Below are positions 11,483-20,773 of a stretch of 41,104 nt of DNA, piece after piece. The position numbers and the translations under genes were made by a program. The notes below the pieces were generated by a model, which ran no database searches, was not told the origin of the DNA, and saw only the letters and a program-made list of their open reading frames with translations. Numbering within the stretch: position 1 is the first letter of the stretch; each line of letters begins with the position of its first letter. Source of the DNA: a virus; the IMG/VR virus record IMGVR_UViG_3300035183_000528, positions 1-41,104 of that record. One strand, given 5' to 3'.

Positions 11483-13201
11483 ATGCCAATCTATAATCCG
11501 TTAGTTCAAAAAGACCTTGATGAGAATCAGCTCAATCAGTTTGTAATTGAGCAAACAACCTATCTTGAAAATGATTACTGGGACAGGGTTAATGGAGTAA
11601 ATAATTCTGTCGGGACTGGCAAGAAGATAGCTGGTTATGATACTTTAAGGAAGTTTTTTGAGGGCGACCATTGGTCATTCCTGAAAGAAGACGGGACTCC
11701 AATTAGGGTTTATAATTATTGCCGAACAACGGTTAATAACTATGTTTCGTTTATGGCCAATGAGCCGCCAGAAGACGATGTTCCCCCCAGAGATTCAAAG
11801 GATGATATTGAGGTAGCAAGAGCAGAAGAGGTTGAAAGATTACTTTCTACCATTAAGGAGGATAACCAATTCCCAATTCAATTTGCTGAAGCTGTTCAGA
11901 ATCAATCGCTTTTGGGCGACTGTTTTATTTTTGGTCCATACGTTGAATGGGTTGTGGTTAATGGAAAGAAAAAACCTAGAATTAGATTTAAGAACCTTAA
12001 AAGGGTTGAAAATGTAAGAATTCTTTGGTCGGATGAAGATTTTAATGAGTATGAAGGATTTATTTTGTATTATAGGGTTTCTGTTAAGCAGGCGGAAAAG
12101 ATTTATGCCGAGCAGATGAAGAAGAGAGGAATATCACACCTTTCTAGTGATGAGCCAACCAAATACCAAAAGCCAACCCAATATCCTATGCTTACTGTTA
12201 AGATTTATTGGGATGATACCTATATGCTGGCGACAATTAACGATAGGCCTATTGACTTTGTTAAACATAATTGGGGATTTGTTCCAGGTATCTTTGTAAA
12301 AAACCTTCCACATCCAACACGCCCTTGGGGTGTTTCAGATATTGAAGACATATTAGATGCCCAAGTTGAATATAACGAAACCGCCTGTGAGACAAGGGGT
12401 AAAATTAAGCAGGTTGCCATTCCCCATGTGTTCTATTCTGGAGAGGGGGCACCCATACAGTACAATGCTGGTAATGCACAGATGATTAAAATAGGGCCAG
12501 AGGACAAAATTTATCCAGACCCAATGGGACAATCAACGGCTCCGTTTGATACTTATCTTGCTTCAAGAAAAGAGGACATTCATCAGCTTTCAATGATTTC
12601 AGAGATATTTTATGGTGGTGCAATGACCGCTAGGGCTACCGGTAGAGCGTTATCTGTTTTAATGCAGGGGGTGAATAACAAGGTTAAGATGAAGCAACAA
12701 TATTGGGAGGTTGCCCTCAAGAAACTTAATGCTAACATTTTACGATTGATTGAGCTTTATGTTCCAAACGGCAAGAAGTTAATTCAGGGATACTATGTTA
12801 CCGATGTCTTCTTCCCATCAATTTTAATCAGGAATGTTACGGAAGAAATAAACAAATTCAATATGAAATTACAATCACAATATACTACAATGAAGAATCT
12901 TGGTATTCCTTCTCCAAAAGAGGAGCAGAAGCTTATGAAAAGAGAGTGGAATGATATTGATTTGGCGATAGAAATTTCTAGAAGCCCACAGTTAAGAATG
13001 CAGCTCCAACAGTTAATCCAGCAACAGATTGAAGCAATTGGAGGAAAACCTCCAACACAAAATCCACAGCTAACAGAGGGCGAAGGTGGAGCTGGGATAA
13101 CCGAAGAAGAATCGTTACCAATGTCAACACCTGGAATGCCGCAACAGGCTCCAATTAGTGGAGCTGGTGCGATAAGCCAGAGAGCATATCGTGGCCGTTG
13201 A
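11483..13201 (+). CDS. Portal protein, P22-type (572 aa)
   Basis: This is the dodecameric portal through which DNA is packed and ejected. Features typical of the P22-like portal family are the N-terminal clip and stem sequence (LRKFFEGDHWSFLKEDG), a long middle with MLTVKIYWDD, an ARATGRALSVLMQGVNNKVK helix, and a Gln-rich C-terminal barrel-like helix (LQQLIQQQIEAIGGKPP). The tail ends GMPQQAPISGAGAISQRAY. A P22-type portal with an SU10-type capsid suggests a short-tailed virion. The ATG is immediately after the terminase stop; the next gene begins inside it. Confidence 0.9.
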   Translation: MPIYNPLVQKDLDENQLNQFVIEQTTYLENDYWDRVNGVNNSVGTGKKIAGYDTLRKFFEGDHWSFLKEDGTPIRVYNYCRTTVNNYVSFMANEPPEDDVPPRDSKDDIEVARAEEVERLLSTIKEDNQFPIQFAEAVQNQSLLGDCFIFGPYVEWVVVNGKKKPRIRFKNLKRVENVRILWSDEDFNEYEGFILYYRVSVKQAEKIYAEQMKKRGISHLSSDEPTKYQKPTQYPMLTVKIYWDDTYMLATINDRPIDFVKHNWGFVPGIFVKNLPHPTRPWGVSDIEDILDAQVEYNETACETRGKIKQVAIPHVFYSGEGAPIQYNAGNAQMIKIGPEDKIYPDPMGQSTAPFDTYLASRKEDIHQLSMISEIFYGGAMTARATGRALSVLMQGVNNKVKMKQQYWEVALKKLNANILRLIELYVPNGKKLIQGYYVTDVFFPSILIRNVTEEINKFNMKLQSQYTTMKNLGIPSPKEEQKLMKREWNDIDLAIEISRSPQLRMQLQQLIQQQIEAIGGKPPTQNPQLTEGEGGAGITEEESLPMSTPGMPQQAPISGAGAISQRAYRGR

Positions 13202-14975
13202 GAGAACAAAAGAATTTGTAATAGATTTAGGAAAAATTGTTCAAGATCGTCTTGATAGTTTTTATAATTCAAGAAAGTCTATTCGAGCAAGACAGGAGTC
13301 TGATTTTCAAAGAAGAATAGTTGACGAAGATTTGTCTTACCAACAGCAACTTGATTATAGAAAACTACAACTAGAAGAAGAAATGTCAAAGGAATATCCA
13401 GATGAGGATTATGTAGATTATCTCAAAACAAGTATAAGCAATCTTAAAAATCTGGTAAGGCAAAGAAAATACAGGGACCAGTATAATGCTTTGCTGGACG
13501 AAATGGTTTCTGGGAGTAAGGGGTTAACAGACCAGATTCAATGGTTGGAGCAGCAACTTCAAAGCAATGATTGGTCTCAAGAAATAAAAGACCAGATTCG
13601 GGAGAGTTTACAATCAGCGAAACAGAGAAAGATGGAAGTAGATAATAAAATAATTCAGGACCAAATTGATTTTTATCAAAAAGACAAAACAATGGATTCT
13701 TTAAATAAGGCCTATGCTCTTGCCCAAGAAGGACTATCAAAAGCAACACTTTCTAACAATGAAGACTTAATTAATCAATATAAGTTAACGATTCAAGCCA
13801 TAAACAAACAAAAAGCTGAAGCTGGAATAGAAGATAAGGTTAATATACTTGTTGGTCAGATTGTGAGTAGAGATAGGTCCAACAACTCGTTGTATAAAAT
13901 TGATTCTATTTCTTCTTATGCCAATTCTGCATTTGATAGTATTCCTGTAACAGTTAATGGCAAGAAATATGCGTCGGAGAGGGATTTTTGGAATCAAACT
14001 CTTGGTTCGTATATTCAGAATGATTTTGTTGATGAATTTGTAAATGAGGAAAAGAATAAATTTTTGTCAGTATATAAGCAAACTGGATTTATTCCACCTT
14101 CTGTAGTTCAGACAATAGTTAGCAATATTAGTAATTTGAAGAGAAGACCAGAGCTTGTTCAATATGGAGCGGTGCTTGATAGAATTGTTTCTGGCGTTCT
14201 TGGTGAACTCGCCAAAACCAAGGTAAATGAAGTAAAAACAAAATACGCTCTTGATAGCGATTCTTCTACAACGCAGGATTTTCAGAACGCCCTTAACGAA
14301 TTAAAATCTTTTCAGACAAGTCTTGGTAACCTTTATTCAATTCAGCCAGATATTTCAAATATAGAAACTGGTTTAGCTGAAAAGAAATCCGGTTTGGTTT
14401 CTTCTATTGTTAGTGCGGCTGGAGAGATAAGAAGAGAAAGGGGGGTAACTGCGGAAGAAGCTATTAGCGAAGCGGCTAAGGGGGCTAGAGAACCTTCTAG
14501 GGAAGAGTTGCTTTCTAAAACTCCAGAAGAGATTGTAGGGAGCTCTGTCAGAACACTATCCTCGAATCCAGCTGATTATTATAAAGTGAGGACTGCTACT
14601 GGTTATGATATTTATCTAAAATCTACCGGAGAAAAGATGAGTGAAAAAGATTTATATCTTGCTCCAAATGCACCAAAACCGAATGTGGAGCTTATTGAAG
14701 ACAGAACTTCTAAGACAACACCCAGTCAAAAAACTTCTACGGAGTCTTTACAAAAATCACCCAGTTCAACAACTACGAAAACGGCGCCAGCCTCTACTCC
14801 AACTGTTTATACTGGACCAAAGAGTGTCCAACTAGGGAAAGAATGGGTTAGAAAGGGTAATGATGTTTATCAAATAATTGGAGGTCAACTTGGGCCAAAG
14901 CTTTCATATGAAGAATTTATATCCGTTTGGAAACCAAAAGGTTTGAATTTGGACATAATTCCTCAATATCAATAA
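13191..14975 (+). CDS. Long coiled-coil virion protein, putative ejection protein (594 aa)
   Basis: The start is a GTG overlapping the portal stop by 11 bases. The chain is dominated by helices and coiled coil (RQESDFQRRIVDEDLSYQQQ; LQSNDWSQEIKDQIRESLQS) with a Ser/Thr/Pro-rich linker near residues 495-530 and a small C-terminal domain (VQLGKEWVRKGNDVYQIIGG). There is no enzyme motif. Its place directly after the portal, ahead of two more large proteins, matches internal ejection proteins of podoviruses, which leave the capsid through the portal. This is inferred from order and architecture. Confidence 0.78.
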   Translation: MAVERTKEFVIDLGKIVQDRLDSFYNSRKSIRARQESDFQRRIVDEDLSYQQQLDYRKLQLEEEMSKEYPDEDYVDYLKTSISNLKNLVRQRKYRDQYNALLDEMVSGSKGLTDQIQWLEQQLQSNDWSQEIKDQIRESLQSAKQRKMEVDNKIIQDQIDFYQKDKTMDSLNKAYALAQEGLSKATLSNNEDLINQYKLTIQAINKQKAEAGIEDKVNILVGQIVSRDRSNNSLYKIDSISSYANSAFDSIPVTVNGKKYASERDFWNQTLGSYIQNDFVDEFVNEEKNKFLSVYKQTGFIPPSVVQTIVSNISNLKRRPELVQYGAVLDRIVSGVLGELAKTKVNEVKTKYALDSDSSTTQDFQNALNELKSFQTSLGNLYSIQPDISNIETGLAEKKSGLVSSIVSAAGEIRRERGVTAEEAISEAAKGAREPSREELLSKTPEEIVGSSVRTLSSNPADYYKVRTATGYDIYLKSTGEKMSEKDLYLAPNAPKPNVELIEDRTSKTTPSQKTSTESLQKSPSSTTTKTAPASTPTVYTGPKSVQLGKEWVRKGNDVYQIIGGQLGPKLSYEEFISVWKPKGLNLDIIPQYQ

Positions 14976-16288
14976 TGGTAATAAACGTATCAAAACTTTT
15001 AACACCGAGAGGTTCACAACAATATCAGGCAATATCTGATTATTTAACCATGCTTGAAAGGCAGTCTGAAATTGACCAAGGAGGAGGAATATTTAATCCT
15101 CAGACTTATTTAGATTTGGCTAATAAAGCTATGCAGGCATCAAGGGCTTCTGGGCTAAATGCTAACCAAAAAAGAGACCTATACAATAAAGCACTACTAT
15201 ATCAAGTTAAGGCTCTTGACCTTCAAAAAGATAAGTTAAAGAACTTTGATACCAAGGAGATAGAAAGCTGGCTAAATGAGGATATAAACCAGCTTGCCTA
15301 TGAAGTTCCTGGAGATCCATATAGATTTGCCAAGATGGCTTATGAGGCCTATACAACTGCCATAGATGGCGGTAAAACAGAATCTGGAGAATGGCCGGGG
15401 TTGAATAAAGTAATAGAGCTTCTAAGAGACAGCCATACTGATGTAAGCGGACTGGTTAAGGTTTTAGACAAGTGGGTTGAAGAAAGGAGCATGTATGCAG
15501 ATATTAAAAACGCTTTTGAGAAAAATCCAGAAAGACTTGAGAATTATGTTGTTGTTTATACACCGTCAAGAGATGGTAGAGTAATGTCGATGGAGATAAG
15601 AAGAAAAACTGATATGAGCGAACCAAAAGGAATTGATTCTAATCTAAAGTTTACAAAAGATGGTATTGGTTCTTATGAATCTACTGGTTTAAGAATTAGA
15701 TTTGTTGACCCACAGATTACCACCAAAGAGGGAAAGTTTGTGAACTTCGCTGGTGTTACGGGTAAATTAACCCCAAAGGGTGGAGAGGCTGGACAAGATA
15801 TTTTTGTATTACCAGAATTTAAACCATCTGATGTTAAGAAAGAACCAATACACAATTTGCCGCCTGGCACATTTCTTAAAGATACTACTGGTAAATATTA
15901 TTATGTTAGAAAAGATGGAGTGTTTGCTCCTATTGCAAATGAATATACTCTTGAGCAATTAGGAGTTAAGTCTAAGCCAGTTTATCAAATGACTAAACAA
16001 GACGAGGTAAATCTTAAGGCGGCTACTATTGGAAATCCAATTGATTTACAGGCTCGTTCTGAAATATATGAAGAGTATAAAAACTCGGCAATGAAGGAAT
16101 ATGAAGAACTGACGGCAAAATCTAGAGGGTTTTTAGGAACAATTAAGAAAATGGTTGGTATAGGAACACCTGGCCTTCCTTCGTTTGGTATATTTCCGTG
16201 GACTCAAAAAACTCCAGCACCCAAAATACCAACAGAAGAAGAGGCTATTCAACAAAGAACCCAACAGATTTTAAGGGGTGAATACTAA
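14975..16288 (+). CDS. Second putative internal/ejection protein (437 aa)
   Basis: The ATG at 14975 overlaps the previous stop as TAATG; an earlier in-frame ATG at 14927 would add 16 residues but lies inside the previous gene. The N-terminal half is helical (LTPRGSQQYQAISDYLTMLE), and the middle beta-rich (ENYVVVYTPSRDGRVMSMEI), with a short K/P-rich end (WTQKTPAPKIPTEEEAIQQR). No catalytic motif was found. Together with its neighbours it forms the triplet of large proteins expected for podovirus ejection proteins. Confidence 0.75.
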   Translation: MVINVSKLLTPRGSQQYQAISDYLTMLERQSEIDQGGGIFNPQTYLDLANKAMQASRASGLNANQKRDLYNKALLYQVKALDLQKDKLKNFDTKEIESWLNEDINQLAYEVPGDPYRFAKMAYEAYTTAIDGGKTESGEWPGLNKVIELLRDSHTDVSGLVKVLDKWVEERSMYADIKNAFEKNPERLENYVVVYTPSRDGRVMSMEIRRKTDMSEPKGIDSNLKFTKDGIGSYESTGLRIRFVDPQITTKEGKFVNFAGVTGKLTPKGGEAGQDIFVLPEFKPSDVKKEPIHNLPPGTFLKDTTGKYYYVRKDGVFAPIANEYTLEQLGVKSKPVYQMTKQDEVNLKAATIGNPIDLQARSEIYEEYKNSAMKEYEELTAKSRGFLGTIKKMVGIGTPGLPSFGIFPWTQKTPAPKIPTEEEAIQQRTQQILRGEY

Positions 16289-16289
16289 A

Positions 16290-18812
16290 ATGGGATTCTT
16301 AACCACAAAAAACTTTCAGGATTTATATAATGAGATTTCTCCTAATTTACCACAGGACTATTTTGATGTTCAAAAAGCAAAACAAATAGCAACAAATAAC
16401 GTTCAAAAGTTTGTTATAAAACCAAATACACCTGCTCCAATCGACGACCTAATTGAAGCTATTGCAAAAGCAGAAACTGGAGGTGTTAGTGAAAACGAAT
16501 TAGAAAGATATTCTTTTAAAAAATATTCTGGCAAAAAGAAACTCGGATTTGCTCTTGGTAAATATGGAGTCACAGAGGGCGAATTAAAAACATATAGTCA
16601 AAGATATTTAGGAAGAAATGTGTCCGCAGAGGAATTTCTTAATAATCCAGCGTTCCAGGATGCTTATATGGAAAATAAGCTTACATATTGGAGAGAGAGG
16701 GGGATTGATGATGATAACTTAATTGTGATTCATAGAGGCGGTCTTAAGGCCAAGGTTTCTAAATATCAGAATTATGTTAATAAAGTTAAAAGTTATTTAC
16801 ATCCCAGTTTAGGATTTCCAGAAGTTAGTTCCGATTTTTCACCTACTGCCGCAGCTTCAGTGAAGGCAGAAATGACAATACCAACCGAGGGAATAAAACC
16901 ACTTCTTAAAAGTATTTATAAAAGCTGGCCTGTTCAGTTGGGTAAAACAGCACTTGAGGCAGCTACTGCCCCTCTTGAGGTTATAGATTACCCGACCCGA
17001 AAAGCAGCAGAGCCAATTGTAGGGAAAAAGTTAGCTCCCCTTGTGGGGTTTGCGGCAACTATGTTAATGCCCGGTGGAGAGCTGAAGGGACCAGAAGGGT
17101 TAACAGAGTTAGAAAAAGCCGTAGCGGAAACAGCTAATCTAATTAGAAATTCTATAAAAGAAATTAGACCATTGAGAGAGGCTATGGAGGAAGCGTATTC
17201 AGCTGAAAGAGCAAGAAGATTTGCTCTTGCCGAAGAATTATATTCTAGGGTTGGGGGAGGAGAAGAAGGAATTCGTGCTGCCTTTAGGGCAACGAAGGGA
17301 ATTCTACTAACTGAAGAACAAAAAGCAGAACTGGCGTTTAGGCCATTAAGAGATGTTCTTTCTTCGGAAAAAATTAAAATTCTTGCGGATGCTATATGGC
17401 AACATCCTCTTTTTACAACTGGTGATAAACTCACTGTTTCCAATGGTTTAATGAAGCTTTTGGAGGGTGAGGTTCCGCAAATTTCAGAACTGGCGAAGAT
17501 GGAGGATGTTTTTGGTCCAGAAATCCCAAAGGCTATATTAGCAGCACAACAATTTGGGTGGGGAGAAAAGATTGCTAAAGCTGGTAGCGAAGTTATGGAT
17601 ATGGCAAGGTCTATTATAACATCTGGGGACCTATCAATGTTTTTGAAACAAGGTCTTTTGTATACCATTAAGCATCCAATTAAAGCTTCCGGGGCGTTAA
17701 AGCAAGCAGTAATTGAGGCATTCTCTCCACAGATTTATAGAGAGTGGTTTACAAATGTTTTGGCTAAAGACCCAGTATATTTATTAGCAAAGGAAAGAGG
17801 AATAGCACCAGAAATAACCAAGGCTGGTAAAATTGCTACTCTTGGAGAAAGGGAGGAATACTTTCGTTCAAGGTTTGTTGATAATGTACCAATTTTGGGT
17901 CAAATAATAGGTGCATCTGAGAGAGCCTATAGTGGTTTTCTTAATAAAGCAAGATATGATTTATGGAAAGATGGTTTAAGGGTTTTACAAAGACAGGGAT
18001 ATAATATTAATTCTGAAAGTGATTGGTTGATATTTAAATCATTGTCTGAGGTGGTTAATGCTTTTACTGGACGGGGTAGTTTGGGTGAGCTAGAAAAAAA
18101 TATGAAGATTTTAAATAAAGCATTTTTTGCCCCCCGTTTTCTTGGCTCTCGCCTTTTACAGATATTAAATCCATTTTGGTATGTTAGGTTGCCAAAACCA
18201 GTAAGAATGATTGCTCTTCGTAATTTGGGAGAAATGGTTTCTTTTTGGATTGGTCTTTCTATGGCAGCTAAAGCCGTTGGGTTTAAGGTTGAGTTAAATC
18301 CAATAAGCACAGATTCTTTTAAACCAAGGTGGGGTGATACTAGGTATGATATAAGTGGTGGATTACAACCATATCTTAGGGCCTATGTTCAAATTGCGCT
18401 TGGTGCAAGAAAGGATACTGAAACTGGGCAAATTAAAAAAATGCAAAAAGTTTTTGGAGGAAGGCTTGGGGCAATAGAGTCATTTTTTAGAGGTAAGTTA
18501 TCTCCTGGACTTAGTACTGCAATGGATATATTAAGCGGAGAAATGGTAACTGGGGAAGAGACGACGTTGAAAAAAGAGCTTATAAATAATTTTGTTTTTA
18601 TGTGGGTTCAGGATGTAATGGATGGATGGTATCAATGGGGGCCAGCTGGGTTTATTACGGTTGGGGCACCTAGCTTTTTGGGTGCTAGTGTTTCTACTTA
18701 TAAAACTAAATGGCGACAAAGGTGGGATAAATTTAACAAGTTAATTGAAAGTGTTCAGAAAGAAAAAGGGAAAAAGGCTCTAGGCATTCCTGAGCCATAT
18801 AAACCATACTAA
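16290..18812 (+). CDS. Large virion protein: transglycosylase-like N-terminus plus LPD38-like domain (840 aa)
   Basis: ATG at 16290 is preferred over GTG at 16278 because AAGGGGTG lies ten bases upstream. Near residues 45-155 is a lysozyme-superfamily-like pattern: LIEAIAKAETGG (with the candidate catalytic Glu), LGFALGKYGV, then AEEFLNNPAFQDAYME, as in internal phage transglycosylases that drill the cell wall during DNA entry. The C-terminal half (SGDLSMFLKQGLLYTIKHPI ... ASERAYSGFLNKARYD) matches my memory of the LPD38 domain of large phage polyvalent proteins. A hydrophobic helix (LGEMVSFWIGLSMAAKAV) near residue 650 could enter membranes. It is the third of the ejection-protein set. Confidence 0.78.
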   Translation: MGFLTTKNFQDLYNEISPNLPQDYFDVQKAKQIATNNVQKFVIKPNTPAPIDDLIEAIAKAETGGVSENELERYSFKKYSGKKKLGFALGKYGVTEGELKTYSQRYLGRNVSAEEFLNNPAFQDAYMENKLTYWRERGIDDDNLIVIHRGGLKAKVSKYQNYVNKVKSYLHPSLGFPEVSSDFSPTAAASVKAEMTIPTEGIKPLLKSIYKSWPVQLGKTALEAATAPLEVIDYPTRKAAEPIVGKKLAPLVGFAATMLMPGGELKGPEGLTELEKAVAETANLIRNSIKEIRPLREAMEEAYSAERARRFALAEELYSRVGGGEEGIRAAFRATKGILLTEEQKAELAFRPLRDVLSSEKIKILADAIWQHPLFTTGDKLTVSNGLMKLLEGEVPQISELAKMEDVFGPEIPKAILAAQQFGWGEKIAKAGSEVMDMARSIITSGDLSMFLKQGLLYTIKHPIKASGALKQAVIEAFSPQIYREWFTNVLAKDPVYLLAKERGIAPEITKAGKIATLGEREEYFRSRFVDNVPILGQIIGASERAYSGFLNKARYDLWKDGLRVLQRQGYNINSESDWLIFKSLSEVVNAFTGRGSLGELEKNMKILNKAFFAPRFLGSRLLQILNPFWYVRLPKPVRMIALRNLGEMVSFWIGLSMAAKAVGFKVELNPISTDSFKPRWGDTRYDISGGLQPYLRAYVQIALGARKDTETGQIKKMQKVFGGRLGAIESFFRGKLSPGLSTAMDILSGEMVTGEETTLKKELINNFVFMWVQDVMDGWYQWGPAGFITVGAPSFLGASVSTYKTKWRQRWDKFNKLIESVQKEKGKKALGIPEPYKPY

Positions 18813-18813
18813 T

Positions 18814-18972
18814 ATGGCACTTCAACCAGCACAAGGTAGAGCAGCATATCAAATCCCTCAGTCTGTTAAGAAGCAGGATTGGGCAAAGAAAAAGAGGGGT
18901 GGTTTTAAGGTAAAAGAATTAATAAGTCCAAAGATAAGAAGACTTATAATGAAGAAGTATAAATTACTATGA
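18814..18972 (+). CDS. Small basic protein (52 aa)
   Basis: The ATG two bases after the previous stop opens MALQPAQGRAAYQIPQSVKK and a strongly basic remainder (KKKRGGFKVKEL, IRRLIMKKYKLL). The stop overlaps the next start as ATGA, so it is embedded in the operon on both sides. A net charge this high suggests nucleic-acid binding, perhaps DNA in the capsid, or a tail of a neighbouring complex. No family was recognised. Confidence 0.65.
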   Translation: MALQPAQGRAAYQIPQSVKKQDWAKKKRGGFKVKELISPKIRRLIMKKYKLL

Positions 18973-20333
18973 GTGATATAAAAAATAAAAAAAATTTAAT
19001 TTTTGTAAGTAAAGATTTCTCTGGTTTGGGTTTTGCCAAAATGTCTTTTGATGGAGGGTATAATGTTTTATTTGCATATAAGAACGATGAAATTGAAAAA
19101 TTAGAGGCGAAAAAAGACAAAACAGATAGTGATATTGATAAGATAGAGGCATTTTATAATGTTGGTAATGGTATTGTAGAAAAGGTTCCGTTAGATGAGA
19201 TTTTTGGAAAGAGAGAAAAATACAGGAGCTGGTATTGGATTTTTGACCAGAATTATTTGTCTGAATATGCAGATAGGTTAAGGGAAGAGGGGTTTCCTAG
19301 GGTTTTTGGAACATCTAGGTTTACTGATAGAATGGAGCATGATAGAAAATTTAGTGCTGATATAATGAGGCAAGCAGGGTTTGATATTCCGGAAACAGTT
19401 GAATTTTCTGATTTAGAAAGTGGAATAAGTTTTATAGAGGAACATAATAAGGAGGCATGGGTATTTAAACCAGAGGGAGACCAGGATTCGTATATGACTT
19501 TTGTACCTAGTAATTGGGATGATAAACAGGCATCTCGTCAGGTATTGAGATATATGAAAAAAATAAAAAAAATTACTGGAAAATATGTTCTTCAAAAAAG
19601 GATTAAGGGAGTTGAGATAAACGTTGAAGCATGGATTTATAAAGGAACGCCGTTTTTTGCTTTTTGCACCCTTGAGAATAAAAGAAAATTAAACTATGAT
19701 GCCGGTTGTCACGTTGGATGTTCCCAAGATATTGTTTTTACGGTTCCTCTAGAATCTCAACTGGTTAGAGATACAATTGGTAAAACTTTTTCTTATTATA
19801 AGAGTATAAATTATACAGGTTTTGCAGATGTTAATTGTATTATTGCCGATGATAAATATTATTTCTTAGAAGTATGTAATCGGTTTGGGTACAATTCTCA
19901 TCCAAACCTCTTTAAAACACTTGCTATTGACAACTTTGGAGATATAATGACAGAGTTTATAGACGGTAAAATACATGATTTTCATAAACACTTTAGAAAG
20001 GGCTTTGGAGCCTCTATACTTGTTTATAATGAACACCCCAGAAATCTGCCAATTGAAATTGAGGAATCGCTAAAAAATAATTTTTATGAGTTTGATATAT
20101 ATGTTGATGATGATGGGGAATTATCTATTGCTGGTTCTGCCCCTGAGGTTGGAATAGTTACTAAGCATGGGTGGACAATTGAAGAGGCTGCTAGGGAATG
20201 CCTTGATGCTATCGACTTATTTGAAGAAATAAATTTTCCAGATATTGGTTATCGTAGTGACCTAGATAAAGATTATGGTGCTCACTCTCCAATAAGAAGA
20301 TATAGAGCATTGGAAACAATGGGATTATTATGA
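18969..20333 (+). CDS. ATP-grasp ligase, PurD-like (454 aa)
   Basis: The ATP-grasp fold is visible: VFKPEGD (K167, nucleotide binding), YVLQKRIKGVEINVE (Q209, E216), FADVNCII (D287), and FLEVCNRFGYNSHPN (E301, N304, R305, metal site). A C-terminal segment (GSAPEVGIVTKHGWTIEEAA) resembles the PurD C-domain. ATP-grasp enzymes join a carboxylate to an amine or thiol through an acyl phosphate. The substrate here is unknown, and the residues 1-115 preceding the fold have no PurD counterpart that I recognise. The gene lies in the virion block, so a peptide- or small-molecule ligation tied to the particle is possible. It is ATGA-coupled on both sides. Confidence 0.85.
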   Translation: MSDIKNKKNLIFVSKDFSGLGFAKMSFDGGYNVLFAYKNDEIEKLEAKKDKTDSDIDKIEAFYNVGNGIVEKVPLDEIFGKREKYRSWYWIFDQNYLSEYADRLREEGFPRVFGTSRFTDRMEHDRKFSADIMRQAGFDIPETVEFSDLESGISFIEEHNKEAWVFKPEGDQDSYMTFVPSNWDDKQASRQVLRYMKKIKKITGKYVLQKRIKGVEINVEAWIYKGTPFFAFCTLENKRKLNYDAGCHVGCSQDIVFTVPLESQLVRDTIGKTFSYYKSINYTGFADVNCIIADDKYYFLEVCNRFGYNSHPNLFKTLAIDNFGDIMTEFIDGKIHDFHKHFRKGFGASILVYNEHPRNLPIEIEESLKNNFYEFDIYVDDDGELSIAGSAPEVGIVTKHGWTIEEAARECLDAIDLFEEINFPDIGYRSDLDKDYGAHSPIRRYRALETMGLL

Positions 20334-20719
20334 ATATTTTTATTAAAACAATTCCACATAAAGAACAGAGATATGAAACCGTAGGTGATTGGTGGTGGGA
20401 TGGCGATGATTTGCATATTAGAGTTTCTGATATGGGGAACTATATTTATGAATGGCTGGTTGCAGAACACGAAATTAACGAAGCCCTACGATGTAAAAAA
20501 GACGGAATAGATGAAAAGGCGGTTAGTGACTTTGATAAATCTTTTGAAGAATTAAGAAAAAAGTTTCCAGATATAATTGGCGACCAGGAGCCAGGCGATA
20601 TGGTGTCTGCCCCCTATCATAAACAGCATGTTGGAGCAACGAAAATAGAAAAATTGTCTTGTAAATTTCATGGAGAAGATTGGGAGGAGTATAATAATAC
20701 AATTGACAGTTTGGAATAG
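20330..20719 (+). CDS. HExxE-motif protein of phage type, possible metallopeptidase-like fold (129 aa)
   Basis: It starts with ATGA coupling to the ATP-grasp gene. After a WWWDGDDLHIRVSDMG strand region comes a helix AEHEINEAL (HExxE, residues 46-50), followed by KKDGIDEKAVSDFDKSFEEL. Further on is EPGDMVSAPYHKQHVGATKIEKL with another two His, then a GEDWEEY close. HEIxEA plus a later PYH..H..A box is a pattern I have met in uncharacterised phage proteins; zincin-like metal binding is plausible but unproven. It may work with the ligase, since they share an operon junction. Confidence 0.72.
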   Translation: MNIFIKTIPHKEQRYETVGDWWWDGDDLHIRVSDMGNYIYEWLVAEHEINEALRCKKDGIDEKAVSDFDKSFEELRKKFPDIIGDQEPGDMVSAPYHKQHVGATKIEKLSCKFHGEDWEEYNNTIDSLE

Positions 20720-20731
20720 AAAAAATAAAAT
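20703..20731 (+). promoter_or_regulatory. Internal promoter for the scaffold and capsid genes
   Basis: TTGACA (20703-20708), 17-base spacer, TAAAAT (20726-20731), located across the 3' end of the preceding gene. The expected start near 20738 leaves a short untranslated leader with a CCATT/AATGG hairpin (20750-20765) before the ATG at 20774. Confidence 0.62.
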
Positions 20732-20773
20732 ATAGTTGTATAATCAAGCCATTACCTCCAATGGTTTAACAAA

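Noticed and set aside
9826-19935. TTGACA words inside genes (for example near 9831 and 19928).
   Set aside because: No matching -10 box at 16-18 bases and no gene start nearby.
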